Under the pieces are notes generated by a model, which saw nothing but the letters and a program-made list of their open reading frames with translations, did no database searches and was not told the origin of the DNA. From Bacillota bacterium (lineage in GTDB: Bacteria; Bacillota; Desulfotomaculia; Desulfotomaculales; Ammonificaceae), in contig JBFMBK010000007.1 of assembly GCA_040755295.1 (NCBI GenBank), forward strand, positions 99,932 to 152,092: DNA of 52,161 bases, given 5' to 3'. A program made the translations under genes and the position numbers. Of this stretch, positions 9,168 to 17,409 are shown piece after piece. Each line of letters begins with the position of its first letter. Position 1 is the first letter of the stretch.

Positions 9168-9620
9168 ATGATAAGGTGTGAACGTGGTTTCACTGTTGTT
9201 GAATTATTGATAGTAATATCCGTTATTGTTATCTTATCTTCTATTGTGGTAATTGTACTCCCCGGAAGGGTGGACAACATGAGAGAAAAAGCGGTTATGA
9301 CCGAGTTCCGCGGGATCAAAACGGTATTGGACGAGCATCTTGAATTGAACGACTATTTACCCGATAATACCAGCATTGAAACGGTACTACAAGACGACAA
9401 CATTAACTGGACCGGTGTTACGGGAGGCATCACTGACCCTTGGGGCAACGCCTACTACTACCGGGCAGCGGCGGGAAATACCTACATCGTGGTTTCGAAA
9501 GGAAGAGACGAATTACGTAACTCTGGGGACGAAATCTTTGTCAGACAGAATGTGCCGCCGACAAGAGATAAATATACCTATCAATCCGGGGGCAGTTATT
9601 CAAACGGTGTGGCATGGTAA
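9168..9620 (+). CDS. GspG-like prepilin 1
   Basis: A type IV prepilin of about 150 residues. The leader ends with ERG and the mature N-terminus begins FTVVELLIVISVIVI, with the conserved glutamate at +5. The C-terminal half contains WTGVTGGITDPWGNAYYYR and a VSKGRDE...GDEIFV tail, which match the DPWGN and calcium-loop region of GspG-type (pseudo)pilins. It is therefore closer to GspG/ComGC-like pilins than to PilA. The start is uncertain: ATG 9168 (short leader), TTG 9153 (better spaced from GGAGGG) or ATG 9102 are in frame. It is the first of four related pilins (9737, 10452, 12600). The DNA here is more AT-rich than the flanking ATPase genes. Confidence 0.85.
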   Translation: MIRCERGFTVVELLIVISVIVILSSIVVIVLPGRVDNMREKAVMTEFRGIKTVLDEHLELNDYLPDNTSIETVLQDDNINWTGVTGGITDPWGNAYYYRAAAGNTYIVVSKGRDELRNSGDEIFVRQNVPPTRDKYTYQSGGSYSNGVAW

Positions 9621-9736
9621 GCTGCCAAAGGGGTTGCCGTTTGGTTGTGTTTAATGCCAAAATGCACCGAATCATTGTGTATTAAACAATAGACCGGTAA
9701 CTTTATAGTTTAATCGTTTACGGGGAGGTCCGTTGG

Positions 9737-10402
9737 GTGCTGCGACGGGTGCGAAAGATATGCCGTTGCCTTTATCAGGACGAATGTGGTTTCACCTTGA
9801 TTGAGCTCATCATTGTCGCGATCTTGCTAGGTATCCTCGTTATAGTTTTTACCTCCGGCATCAAGGGTAAGGTTACTAAAGCCAAACAAGACAAGGTGAT
9901 CGCGGACCTGCGGGCGATGAAAACCGTTCTTGACACCTACTTTAACGACTATGGCGAGTACCCAAAAGGAAGAAGAAACGGGTGGGGTACCCCTACGATT
10001 AATGACGTGATGCGTGAGCACGGAATCAACTGGGACCCGTATTCTCTGGACGGGTTAAGAGACCCGTGGGGTCATGCTTATGTATACAGAACCCCTCAGG
10101 TTATTCGGCCTGGTATGGATACCTTACACGGGGGTCCCTTTATGAGCAAGTACCGTACAGGCTATTTGTTGTTTTCCTGCGGTCCTGACCGCCAGTTACA
10201 GAATGGTTGGAGTCCCGGTGAACAAAAACAGAGCAAAGACGATATCTATGTGACGCATAATCGTTCGCCTGCCGAGAATTTGACGAACTGGAGGACAAGG
10301 TCGGAGTTTGTCCCGGAGTTCGGAGTACAAGGCGGCAATGACGCTTACGAGTCCCGTTCATGTTTGGATACGAGTATCCTTATTTTCGGTGGCGTGTTTT
10401 AA
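9737..10402 (+). CDS. GspG-like prepilin 2
   Basis: A 221-residue type IV prepilin. The leader of about 17 residues is basic and ends with CG; the helix begins FTLIELIIVAILLGILVIVF. After the helix it shares with its neighbours the pattern KTVLDTYFNDYGEYP, an HGINWD word, DPWGHAYVYRTP, and a DDIYVT tail similar to the calcium loop of GspG. It is longer than typical GspG (about 140 residues) because of inserts between DPWGH and the loop and a C-terminal extension containing a single cysteine. The GTG at 9737 is well placed behind CGGGGAGG. Confidence 0.87.
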   Translation: MLRRVRKICRCLYQDECGFTLIELIIVAILLGILVIVFTSGIKGKVTKAKQDKVIADLRAMKTVLDTYFNDYGEYPKGRRNGWGTPTINDVMREHGINWDPYSLDGLRDPWGHAYVYRTPQVIRPGMDTLHGGPFMSKYRTGYLLFSCGPDRQLQNGWSPGEQKQSKDDIYVTHNRSPAENLTNWRTRSEFVPEFGVQGGNDAYESRSCLDTSILIFGGVF

Positions 10403-10451
10403 ATACGTTATTAGACATTAGTATTGTTGTTCCCCACGGGGGAGGGCAATT

Positions 10452-11066
10452 ATGGATTGTCATAAATCCCGCTGGATGAACGTTGGTCGGGAGAATGAGA
10501 AAGGTTTGACCATAATCGAATTATCTATAGTCGTCAGCATCATTCTGATTCTGGCATCAGCGCTCATATTACCTGGGGTCAGGCGCTTTTTAAACGCTGC
10601 AAGGGAAAAGGAGGCCGTGGCCGAGCTGCAGGCGATGAAGAGCGTGATGGATACATATTATGCGAATTACGGCATACTCCCTTCAGGTCCTTACGGGAAT
10701 CCTGTGTCCAGGACAGGCCCACTCCCACACCCGCACATCGGGGAAGTGTTAAGGGAGAAGGGTATTAATTGGGACGATGATTCTTTCAACGGCTTATTGG
10801 ACCCGTGGGGCAAGAGTTACGTGTATCGAACCGACATGTGGCACCCGGGGCATCCGGGAACCCGTCAGCGATACATAATTTTTTCCAAAGGACCGGACAA
10901 GCTTGAGGAAAACAGGGACGACATTTACATAACGGAGAATCGTTTTACATCTAAAGACTTGACAAATATAAAGACGGATTTTGGTTTTACCTATATGGGT
11001 GGTCCTCACGAAGTCTATGAGGCTTATTCCAACCGGCAAGGAGCTTTAGATTCTACGGTGGACTAA
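10452..11066 (+). CDS. GspG-like prepilin 3
   Basis: A 204-residue prepilin closely related to the preceding gene. The leader ends with EKG; the helix starts LTIIELSIVVSIILILASA. Shared elements are KSVMDTYYANYGILP, EKGINWDDDSFNG, LDPWGKSYVYRTD, and FSKGPDKLEENRDDIYITE, the probable calcium-loop region. The C-terminus ends with EAYSNRQGALDSTVD, resembling the end of prepilin 2. The pair probably arose by tandem duplication. The ATG at 10452 follows GGGGGAGGG. An AT-rich gap of about 150 bases separates it from pilC. Confidence 0.87.
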   Translation: MDCHKSRWMNVGRENEKGLTIIELSIVVSIILILASALILPGVRRFLNAAREKEAVAELQAMKSVMDTYYANYGILPSGPYGNPVSRTGPLPHPHIGEVLREKGINWDDDSFNGLLDPWGKSYVYRTDMWHPGHPGTRQRYIIFSKGPDKLEENRDDIYITENRFTSKDLTNIKTDFGFTYMGGPHEVYEAYSNRQGALDSTVD

Positions 11067-11224
11067 AGGTGAAGCAGAACGTGTCTAGTCAAATAATAGA
11101 ATCCTGTATGTGTTTCAAAATTATAAACATTTCTGCTATGCGAAGAGTATCAACTTGAAACGACATACGATCAGATAAAATAACAGCTCTACCAAATATT
11201 ATGTAAATGAGGGAGAGAGTCTTA

Positions 11225-12457
11225 TTGGCCCGGGTGTTTGCATACAAGACGAGAAGCCACGAAGGCAGGCATGTCGACGGTTTTCTCGAAGCCGACAGCG
11301 AGGCGGCTGCGGTCGGGATACTCAGGGCTAGGAACCTTTTCGTCGTCGATGTGCGGCCTGCTACGGATGCGGGTGGTACAAGCAGGTTCAACATCAGCCT
11401 GGAGTCACTTTTCCGGCCGAAGGTTACACTACGGGAACTGGCCATATTCTGCCGGCAGTTTTCGGTGATGCTCGAGGCAGGGGTGCCGGTATTCCAGTCT
11501 TTGAACATTCTTGCGGAACAGACGGAGAAATCAGCCTTCAAACAGGCGATCGGGAAGGTTGTCGAGCAGCTTGAGGGAGGCTTCGGCCTCGCGGAAAGCT
11601 TCCGTCTTTTTCCGCGGATCTTTCCGCCGGTTTTCACCAGCATGATCGAGGCGGGCGAGGTGAGCGGCACGCTTGAACTGGTTCTCGGGAGGCTCGCGGT
11701 GCATTTTGAAAAAGAGCACGAAATCCGGGAGCAGGTCCGGGGCGCCATGATGTATCCCGCGGTGGTCCTGCTGATAGCTTTTATGGCGGTTACCATATTA
11801 ATGATCTGGGTGATCCCGGGGTTTGAAAAACTGCTGGCCGACATGAAGGCGGATTTGCCGCTGCCAACGCGCTTTATTTTCGGTGTAAGCCGTTTTGTGA
11901 GGCATTTCTGGTGGGCGCCTCCCGCAGTTGCGGTTTTGTTTATCTTAAGCCTTAAGTACTTCTTCGGCTCGACGATCGGGGGCAAAGAGCTATGGGACCG
12001 CGCGGTTTTGAGAATGCCTATCGTGGGAACAGTGGCCCGTAAGGTCATTATCGCCCGGTTTGCGCGGACACTGGGCTCGATGGTGAAGAGCGGCGTGCCG
12101 ATCCTGGCGGCGCTGGAGGTGGTGCGGAAAACAGCCGGAAATGCTGTAGCATCCCGGGCGATCGGCGAAACTATGGAAAGCGTAAGCGAAGGGGGGGCGA
12201 TAGCGGGACTTCTGGAAAAAAGCGGCGTCTTTCCGCCCATGGTTACGCGCATGGTCGCTATCGGCGAGGAGACGGGCGCGATGGAAAGCCTTTTGGAGAA
12301 GGTGGCAACATTCTACGACCAGGACGTCGATCAGGCAGTAAAGAGGCTTACGGTCACGATCGAGCCTGTGTTGATTGTGCTGGTCGGTGTTGTTGTCGGT
12401 TCCATTATACTATCCATACTGATTCCCATGTTTTCAATTTACAGCAGCTACCGCTAA
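11225..12457 (+). CDS. pilC: Type IV pilus inner-membrane platform protein PilC
   Basis: A 410-residue GspF/PilC-family platform protein that sits in the cytoplasmic membrane and links the ATPases to pilin addition. It has two GspF repeats (about residues 60-190 and 265-395), recognisable by FCRQFSVMLEAGVPV and FARTLGSMVKSGVPI. Three hydrophobic segments are visible, at about 165-190, 220-240 and 370-400. I chose TTG 11225, giving MARVFAYK as in the family, with GGGAGAG eight bases upstream; ATG 11207 lacks a ribosome site. The gene lies between the third and fourth GspG-like pilins. Confidence 0.92.
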   Translation: MARVFAYKTRSHEGRHVDGFLEADSEAAAVGILRARNLFVVDVRPATDAGGTSRFNISLESLFRPKVTLRELAIFCRQFSVMLEAGVPVFQSLNILAEQTEKSAFKQAIGKVVEQLEGGFGLAESFRLFPRIFPPVFTSMIEAGEVSGTLELVLGRLAVHFEKEHEIREQVRGAMMYPAVVLLIAFMAVTILMIWVIPGFEKLLADMKADLPLPTRFIFGVSRFVRHFWWAPPAVAVLFILSLKYFFGSTIGGKELWDRAVLRMPIVGTVARKVIIARFARTLGSMVKSGVPILAALEVVRKTAGNAVASRAIGETMESVSEGGAIAGLLEKSGVFPPMVTRMVAIGEETGAMESLLEKVATFYDQDVDQAVKRLTVTIEPVLIVLVGVVVGSIILSILIPMFSIYSSYR

Positions 12458-12599
12458 TGAAACGGCTATTATCCATAATTCTAAGGATTCGCGGCTGTTA
12501 CCGGCGGAAAGGGGGTGGCAAACGGTCGGTTTCTGATGTTAGCTGGAAGACTATGAAAACTTATTGCCGGAGTTTCACAATTATAAGGAGGTCTTTATA

Positions 12600-13097
12600 T
12601 TGTTTTTAAAATCAAAGCTGCGTAAACACGCATCGAGAAAAGACTACGGTTTCACCTTAATCGAACTTATAGTGGTCATAGCCATTATCGGGGTAATAGC
12701 CATAATCGCGATTCCCAGGCTGACGAACCGGGCCGACGACGCACGGGCGAGGTCTGTTGAGGCGACGCTGCGTTCAATGAGGACCGTCTTGGACGTGTAC
12801 CGTACGGATTACCAGCGGTATCCTGACGGTTCCGAAATAGGCTCGGTGATGCAAGATCACGGTATAGACTGGACGGGTGCGGCCGGCGGACAGGTTGACC
12901 CATGGGGCAATGGTTATGCGTATGGGCAGTTGACAACTGACACGTTTGCTCTGGCATCAAAAGGGCCAGATTCGACGGCAAATACCGCTGATGATTTTTA
13001 TGTTACAGAACTGGTCCAACCTACTCAGGGCAACACTGCTGGAATTCTTGACGGTACTGACGAAGATGCCGTCTCGAACAACGATACTTGGCCCTAA
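12600..13097 (+). CDS. GspG-like prepilin 4
   Basis: A 165-residue prepilin. The leader ends with DYG and the helix begins FTLIELIVVIAIIGVIAIIAIP, the most canonical of the four. It shares RTVLDVYRTDYQRYP, MQDHGIDWTG, QVDPWGNGYAYG and a SKGPDSTANTADDFYVTE loop with its paralogs and has the shortest tail. That makes it the most GspG-like and a reasonable candidate for a major pilin or pseudopilin subunit (inference). The TTG at 12600 is strongly supported by ATAAGGAGG eight bases upstream; an in-frame ATG at 12564 has no such site. The prepilin peptidase follows. Confidence 0.88.
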   Translation: MFLKSKLRKHASRKDYGFTLIELIVVIAIIGVIAIIAIPRLTNRADDARARSVEATLRSMRTVLDVYRTDYQRYPDGSEIGSVMQDHGIDWTGAAGGQVDPWGNGYAYGQLTTDTFALASKGPDSTANTADDFYVTELVQPTQGNTAGILDGTDEDAVSNNDTWP

Positions 13098-13126
13098 AAA
13101 ATATACGTGACGAATAAGCGGAATCA

Positions 13127-13918
13127 ATGGCTTACTTGCTAATTATCGTACTGGGTTTTATTATTGGCAGCTTCCTGAACGCGGTGATTTACCGAGTGCC
13201 GCGGGGTGAAAGTATCGTCCGGCCGGGGTCTTCATGCCCCGCGTGCGGCGCCCGGCTGAACTGGTTCGAGTTGGTCCCGGTCCTGAGTTACCTGTTCTTG
13301 CGCGGAAGATGCCGCCATTGCGGGGTGCGGATTAGCCCCCGCTACCCTGCGGTGGAGGTTTTAACGGCCGCACTGTTTCTAACGGTCTATGTTTTAACGC
13401 TGCGGGACGTAAAGACCGGAACAATATCCGATGGAACGCAACTCGCATTGGTATTGTCAAAAAGACTTTTCTTGACGGCCGGGCTTATCGCGGTATCCTT
13501 CACGGACCTCGAGCACCGGCGGATTCCCAACCTTCTCGTGCTGGCGCTCTTGGCGGGAGCGGTGGTCCTGGTCCCGCTTGCCGGCGATGTCGAGGTCATC
13601 CAGGCGGCGCTGGGATGCCTGGCCGCCGGTGGAGCGCTTCTGCTGCTCGGCATCTTGTTCAAGGACGGGATGGGCGGCGGGGACATCAAGCTGGCGGCGG
13701 TTGCAGGTCTTTATCTGGGCTGGGGGAACGCCGTGCTGGGACTTTTTCTGGGAGCGCTGTCCGGGAGCGTTATAGGTGTGTCCCTGATCATAGCCGGGAG
13801 GAAGACGCGGAAGGACTTCATCCCGTTCGGGCCTTTCCTGGCGGCCGGCTTTTTTGTAAGCATGCTCTGGGGCGGGGAAATCGTCCGGTGGTATCTTTCC
13901 TATTACGGCATTCGCTGA
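13127..13918 (+). CDS. pilD: Prepilin peptidase / N-methyltransferase PilD
   Basis: A 263-residue membrane aspartic protease that cleaves the prepilin leaders and methylates the new N-terminus. The N-terminal domain has the GSFLNAVIYRVPRGESI motif and a zinc-type four-cysteine loop (CPAC and CRHC, about residues 37-66). The catalytic aspartates lie in SFTDLEHRRIPN and GMGGGDIKLAA. Several hydrophobic helices are visible. Length is normal. Only a weak ribosome site precedes the ATG at 13127. It would process all seven prepilins encoded nearby. Confidence 0.94.
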   Translation: MAYLLIIVLGFIIGSFLNAVIYRVPRGESIVRPGSSCPACGARLNWFELVPVLSYLFLRGRCRHCGVRISPRYPAVEVLTAALFLTVYVLTLRDVKTGTISDGTQLALVLSKRLFLTAGLIAVSFTDLEHRRIPNLLVLALLAGAVVLVPLAGDVEVIQAALGCLAAGGALLLLGILFKDGMGGGDIKLAAVAGLYLGWGNAVLGLFLGALSGSVIGVSLIIAGRKTRKDFIPFGPFLAAGFFVSMLWGGEIVRWYLSYYGIR

Positions 13919-13984
13919 AGATTTCCGTAAATTATTTTGTGTTTTATTAATGAAAAATGTTTGGGAAACCGGGGTGGAACGGGC

Positions 13985-14476
13985 TTGCGGAAAAGGTACG
14001 AGTTAAAGAGTGTATGGAAAAACGAAGCCGGTTACAACCTGGTGGAAATAGTCGTTCTGCTTTTCGTCATCGGCATACTCGCGACGATTGCTGCTGCGAG
14101 CTTCAGCGGCAGTATGGCCCGTCATCGGCTTGTAACCTCCGCCAGAACCATGACGGCTGACCTGAGGGAGCAGCGTGATCTAGCAATGAGTAAAGAGGAT
14201 CACACGGTAGTTTATATATACATAGATGAAAATTACTATCAAATGCAAAAGAACAATGGGACCTGGGAAAACGTTTATCTGCCGAATACAGTGAGGTTTG
14301 CAGCATATTACGATCAGAGCAATACGAAAAAATGTACCAAGATGTTATCTTTTTTCGAACAAGGTAATTCGAATGGTGGTACGTCAAGGCTTATGAATTT
14401 AAATGGTGATTCAAAGTACATCAGAGTGAGTCCGGTTACCGGCCGCGTATACCTGTCGGAAAATCCGCCTGGTTAA
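13985..14476 (+). CDS. FimT/GspH-like minor prepilin
   Basis: A prepilin of about 163 residues. The cleavage region is NEAG followed by YNLVEIVVLLFVIGILATIAAASF: tyrosine rather than phenylalanine sits at mature position 1, while glutamate +5 is kept. After the helix, MARHRLVTSARTMTADLREQRDLAMSK is typical of the GspH/FimT family, and the remainder is beta-rich. TTG 13985 has GGGGTGG about eight bases upstream; an in-frame ATG lies at 13937. It begins a minor-pilin block with the next two genes, probably the tip-priming complex. Confidence 0.82.
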   Translation: MRKRYELKSVWKNEAGYNLVEIVVLLFVIGILATIAAASFSGSMARHRLVTSARTMTADLREQRDLAMSKEDHTVVYIYIDENYYQMQKNNGTWENVYLPNTVRFAAYYDQSNTKKCTKMLSFFEQGNSNGGTSRLMNLNGDSKYIRVSPVTGRVYLSENPPG

Positions 14477-14508
14477 TCTGTCGCTGGCAAAGGTTAGGTA
14501 CTGCATTA

Positions 14509-14928
14509 ATGTTTGAAAATGAGCAAGGTTTAACCCTGGCGGAGGTCCTGGTGGCGGCGGTAATCCTCGGGATCGCCGCTCTGGGGCTTTTCGGCGCATT
14601 CGACACCGGCAGGCGGCTTGACGTTACGGCGCGGTACGATGCGGCTGCGGTTAACCGCGCCCAGGAACTGCTTGAGCAGCAGCGCGCTGTTCCTTATACC
14701 AGTCTTGCTCCGGTCCCAACAAGAACCCTTGATCCTGCCGACCAGATATTGGGTCCCGACGCCAGGTTTTGCATAGCGCTTGGAAATGAAAATGCTTCTG
14801 CCGGGTGTAATTACAAGACGGTGACGGTTTCCGTATACTACTCGGTACCCCTCGGCACTATGGCCCACACCGTTGCGAGGCAAATAGACCTTACGATGGA
14901 ACGGAGCAGCCTTGAAACAGCGCTTTAA
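14509..14928 (+). CDS. PilV/GspI-like minor prepilin
   Basis: A 139-residue prepilin. The leader is very short (MFENEQG) and is followed by LTLAEVLVAAVILGIAALGLFGAF. The C-terminal part has VTVSVYYSVPLGTMAHTVARQIDLT, a beta-sheet ending similar to the GspI/PilV class. It overlaps the next prepilin gene by 17 bases, which supports coupled expression as part of a minor-pilin complex. Confidence 0.8.
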   Translation: MFENEQGLTLAEVLVAAVILGIAALGLFGAFDTGRRLDVTARYDAAAVNRAQELLEQQRAVPYTSLAPVPTRTLDPADQILGPDARFCIALGNENASAGCNYKTVTVSVYYSVPLGTMAHTVARQIDLTMERSSLETAL

Positions 14929-15397
14929 TGAAAAAGGGTTTACCCTTGTGGAGGCCGTTTTAACGGTAACGCTGACAGCGCTGCTGTTTCTCGGCGGCGG
15001 CTTGTTATACCGGAATTCGCTTGAGCAATGGTACTGGGCCGACAGGCAAAGCGAGGTTCAGGATAACCTGCGGATAGGTATGGAGAGAATCGTTCGTGAT
15101 GTCAGGCTGGCGACCGATATTACAGAACCGGTTCCGGGTGCTGAAGGTCCAACACTCATTCTTAAGCAGGGAACCGGCAACATCATTACTTATGAACTCG
15201 ATGCGGACGGCGAACTTCAAATAAGGCGTGCATCCGCCCAACCGGTAACCACAGGCGTCATAACGGCTGTATATTTTTCGCGAACGGCGGCGAATCCAAG
15301 ACTGGTCAACATCACAATCTCGGGCAGAAGTCCGGAAAATCCGGAACTGCCCGTTGTTACGGTCCGGACGGCGGCTTATGCGCGGCTGGCTCCGTGA
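14912..15397 (+). CDS. PilW/GspJ-like minor prepilin
   Basis: A 161-residue prepilin. The leader MKQRFNEKG is followed by FTLVEAVLTVTLTALLFLGGG. The downstream word DNLRIGMERIVRDVRLAT is typical of the GspJ/PilW class. The C-terminal half is beta-rich with NPRLVNITISGRSPENPELPVV. The TTG start at 14912 lies inside the previous gene behind GGAACGGAG. Together with the two preceding genes it resembles the GspH-GspI-GspJ set. Confidence 0.82.
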   Translation: MKQRFNEKGFTLVEAVLTVTLTALLFLGGGLLYRNSLEQWYWADRQSEVQDNLRIGMERIVRDVRLATDITEPVPGAEGPTLILKQGTGNIITYELDADGELQIRRASAQPVTTGVITAVYFSRTAANPRLVNITISGRSPENPELPVVTVRTAAYARLAP

Positions 15398-15595
15398 AAA
15401 TATAAGATAGCATTTATATCGTTTAAATGATTAACGGACGGAGAAAGTGTGTGGTGATGTTCAGGTAGGGCTTCCAACTGGTCGAAGAACCCGGAAAGCC
15501 CTTCATGCAATACAGGTTTACGGTTTTGATCTCCCATGACTTTGAACCTTGAACGCTGAACCTCAAGCTTGATACATATAAAGGGGGTCAGGGGT

Positions 15596-16729
15596 TTGCC
15601 CTTAAAACTTAGTGCTGACCGGGACAAACCGGCGCCGCCTGCCGCGCCGAAATGGTACAAGCGTTTGCTGTCACGCAAAGCCGCCGTGGCGGGGGTGGAT
15701 ATCGGGACGCGCGAGATACGGATTGCGAAGGTCAGAATGACGGGGGCGGGACCTGAGGTTGTGGGTATCGGGCGGTTCCCGACCCCGGCGGGCGTATTGC
15801 CGGAAGGTATACTCTCCGAGCCGCTGGTTTCGGCCCTGAAAAAGGCGATGCAGAATCTGGCTGTCGAGGGCGAAAAGGTCGTGACGGCGGTTGGAGGAGA
15901 AAAGGTGATCCTTCGGCATATCCGTATGCCGGTGATGCCGGAAAAGGAAATGGAAACGGCGATCCGGTGGGAAGCCGAGCGGCACATTCCGGTACCGCTC
16001 GGGGAACTTGTTCTCCGGCACGTAACCCTCGGGGAGGTCATGACGGACGGGGCGCGGCAGGTACAGGTTCTTCTGGCCGCTGTACCCTTAAAAACAGCCC
16101 ATGAATACTATAACCTTTTCCAGCAGGCGGGGTTGAAACTGGCGGCGATAGACCTTCAGGCGATCGCTCTCTGGCGGGTTTTTGCCGGTAGCTATAAAAT
16201 ACCGCCCGCGGGCACGGTCGGGATTATGAACATCGGCTCTGTCGCAAGTCAGTTCGTGGTGCTGCATGAAGGAAAACTGGAACTCACCCGGAGCATCTCG
16301 GTCGGCGGGGATGCGGTTACGGAGGCCCTGGCGCGGACGTGCGGCGTGGACTCCAACGTCGCCCAGCGGATGAAGGAGGAGGAAGGAGACGTTGCCGCGG
16401 TGATCGGTGAAGTCGCCGTGACCGGCGAGCCGGGCGGGGTGCAGCTTGATTTGGCGGTCCGGGAAGGACTGGGGGAAATCGTACGGGGGATAAGGCAGAG
16501 CCTGAGCTGGTGCCGCACGCAAAACAGGGAGCGTTTGGTCGAACGAATAATTCTGTGCGGCGGCGGGGCCAAGCTTAAGGGGCTTCCCGCTTTCCTGACT
16601 GAGGAACTGGAACTGCCGGTGGATCTCGGACTTCCCGGCGTCAGGGTGCACACGGCGAACCCCGAAGAGGAGTACGAGCCCTCACTCGCGCTGGCCGTCG
16701 GGCTGGCGCTCAGGGAGGTGGTCGGCTGA
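15596..16729 (+). CDS. pilM: Type IV pilus assembly protein PilM
   Basis: A 377-residue actin-like ATPase (FtsA/MreB fold) on the cytoplasmic side of the pilus alignment complex. Phosphate-loop-like signatures are VAGVDIGTREIRIAKV near the start, GIMNIGSVASQFVVLHEG in the middle, and RIILCGGGAKLKGLPAFL near the end. The family segment KAMQNLAVEGEKVVTAVGG is present. I chose TTG 15596 with AAGGGGG eight bases upstream; an earlier in-frame TTG at 15569 lies in repeat DNA. The stop and the pilN start share one base (TGATG). Confidence 0.92.
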   Translation: MPLKLSADRDKPAPPAAPKWYKRLLSRKAAVAGVDIGTREIRIAKVRMTGAGPEVVGIGRFPTPAGVLPEGILSEPLVSALKKAMQNLAVEGEKVVTAVGGEKVILRHIRMPVMPEKEMETAIRWEAERHIPVPLGELVLRHVTLGEVMTDGARQVQVLLAAVPLKTAHEYYNLFQQAGLKLAAIDLQAIALWRVFAGSYKIPPAGTVGIMNIGSVASQFVVLHEGKLELTRSISVGGDAVTEALARTCGVDSNVAQRMKEEEGDVAAVIGEVAVTGEPGGVQLDLAVREGLGEIVRGIRQSLSWCRTQNRERLVERIILCGGGAKLKGLPAFLTEELELPVDLGLPGVRVHTANPEEEYEPSLALAVGLALREVVG

Positions 16730-17409
16730 TGTACAGAATAAACTTGCTGCCGCAGGAACTCCTTGCCGATGCCGCAGGTAAAAAGCGCGATGTCCTGCTG
16801 CCGGGGGCCATTGTTTTAAGCGGTGTCCTTCTTACGGCATATATAATTCTTGCGGTTTACAATTATATCGGATATTTGCATGTTAACGAAAAGAAAACAG
16901 CGCTGCAGAACCTTGAGCCTCAAATAAAGCACGTGGAATCTCTCGAAAGCCAAACCGCCAAAGACAAGGAACAGCTTGGGGTCCTGGCGGGGGCCGATTC
17001 GGAAAGACGCCATTATTACTCCGTGCTTGAAAGCGTCTACTCTAAACTTCCGGTCGACATGTGGCTGACCAGGTTCACCGTTTCCTGCCTGGCGCCTTCG
17101 GAAAAAACTTCGGGAAAACAATCCGACGAGCTTAAACCGGAAGATTTTCAAAAGCCTACCCAACTGGTCATCCAGGGGGGAACCGGTTCCCTTGCTTCCG
17201 TGGGCGTGTACCTGAACAAGTTATTGGAATTCCCTTACTTAAAAACGGTGACTTTGAAGGAAGTCAGGGAGATAGAAGTCACGCCGGAACAGCCGTCGCC
17301 AACGGTACAGCCGGAGGGTGACCGACCGGCGGTACAGCAAGCGGCGGAAAACGTGCGAGTAACGGTGTTCACCATAGAAGCGGTGCTGGCGGAAGGGGGA
17401 TGGCGGTAA
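16729..17409 (+). CDS. pilN: Type IV pilus assembly protein PilN
   Basis: A 226-residue single-pass membrane protein of the PilMNO alignment complex. It opens with MYRINLLPQEL, close to the INLLP motif by which PilN binds PilM, then has one membrane helix (about residues 24-48), a coiled-coil stretch (about 50-85) and a ferredoxin-like periplasm-equivalent domain. An acidic, proline-rich insert (about 185-205) precedes the last strand. It overlaps the pilM stop by one base and the pilO start by one base. Confidence 0.9.
   Translation: MYRINLLPQELLADAAGKKRDVLLPGAIVLSGVLLTAYIILAVYNYIGYLHVNEKKTALQNLEPQIKHVESLESQTAKDKEQLGVLAGADSERRHYYSVLESVYSKLPVDMWLTRFTVSCLAPSEKTSGKQSDELKPEDFQKPTQLVIQGGTGSLASVGVYLNKLLEFPYLKTVTLKEVREIEVTPEQPSPTVQPEGDRPAVQQAAENVRVTVFTIEAVLAEGGWR

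Noticed and set aside
11089-12252. Long minus-strand frame (387 codons) opposite pilC
   Set aside because: It is an antisense shadow: low-complexity Ser/Thr/Arg-rich translation, no ribosome site, and the plus strand holds a clear PilC.
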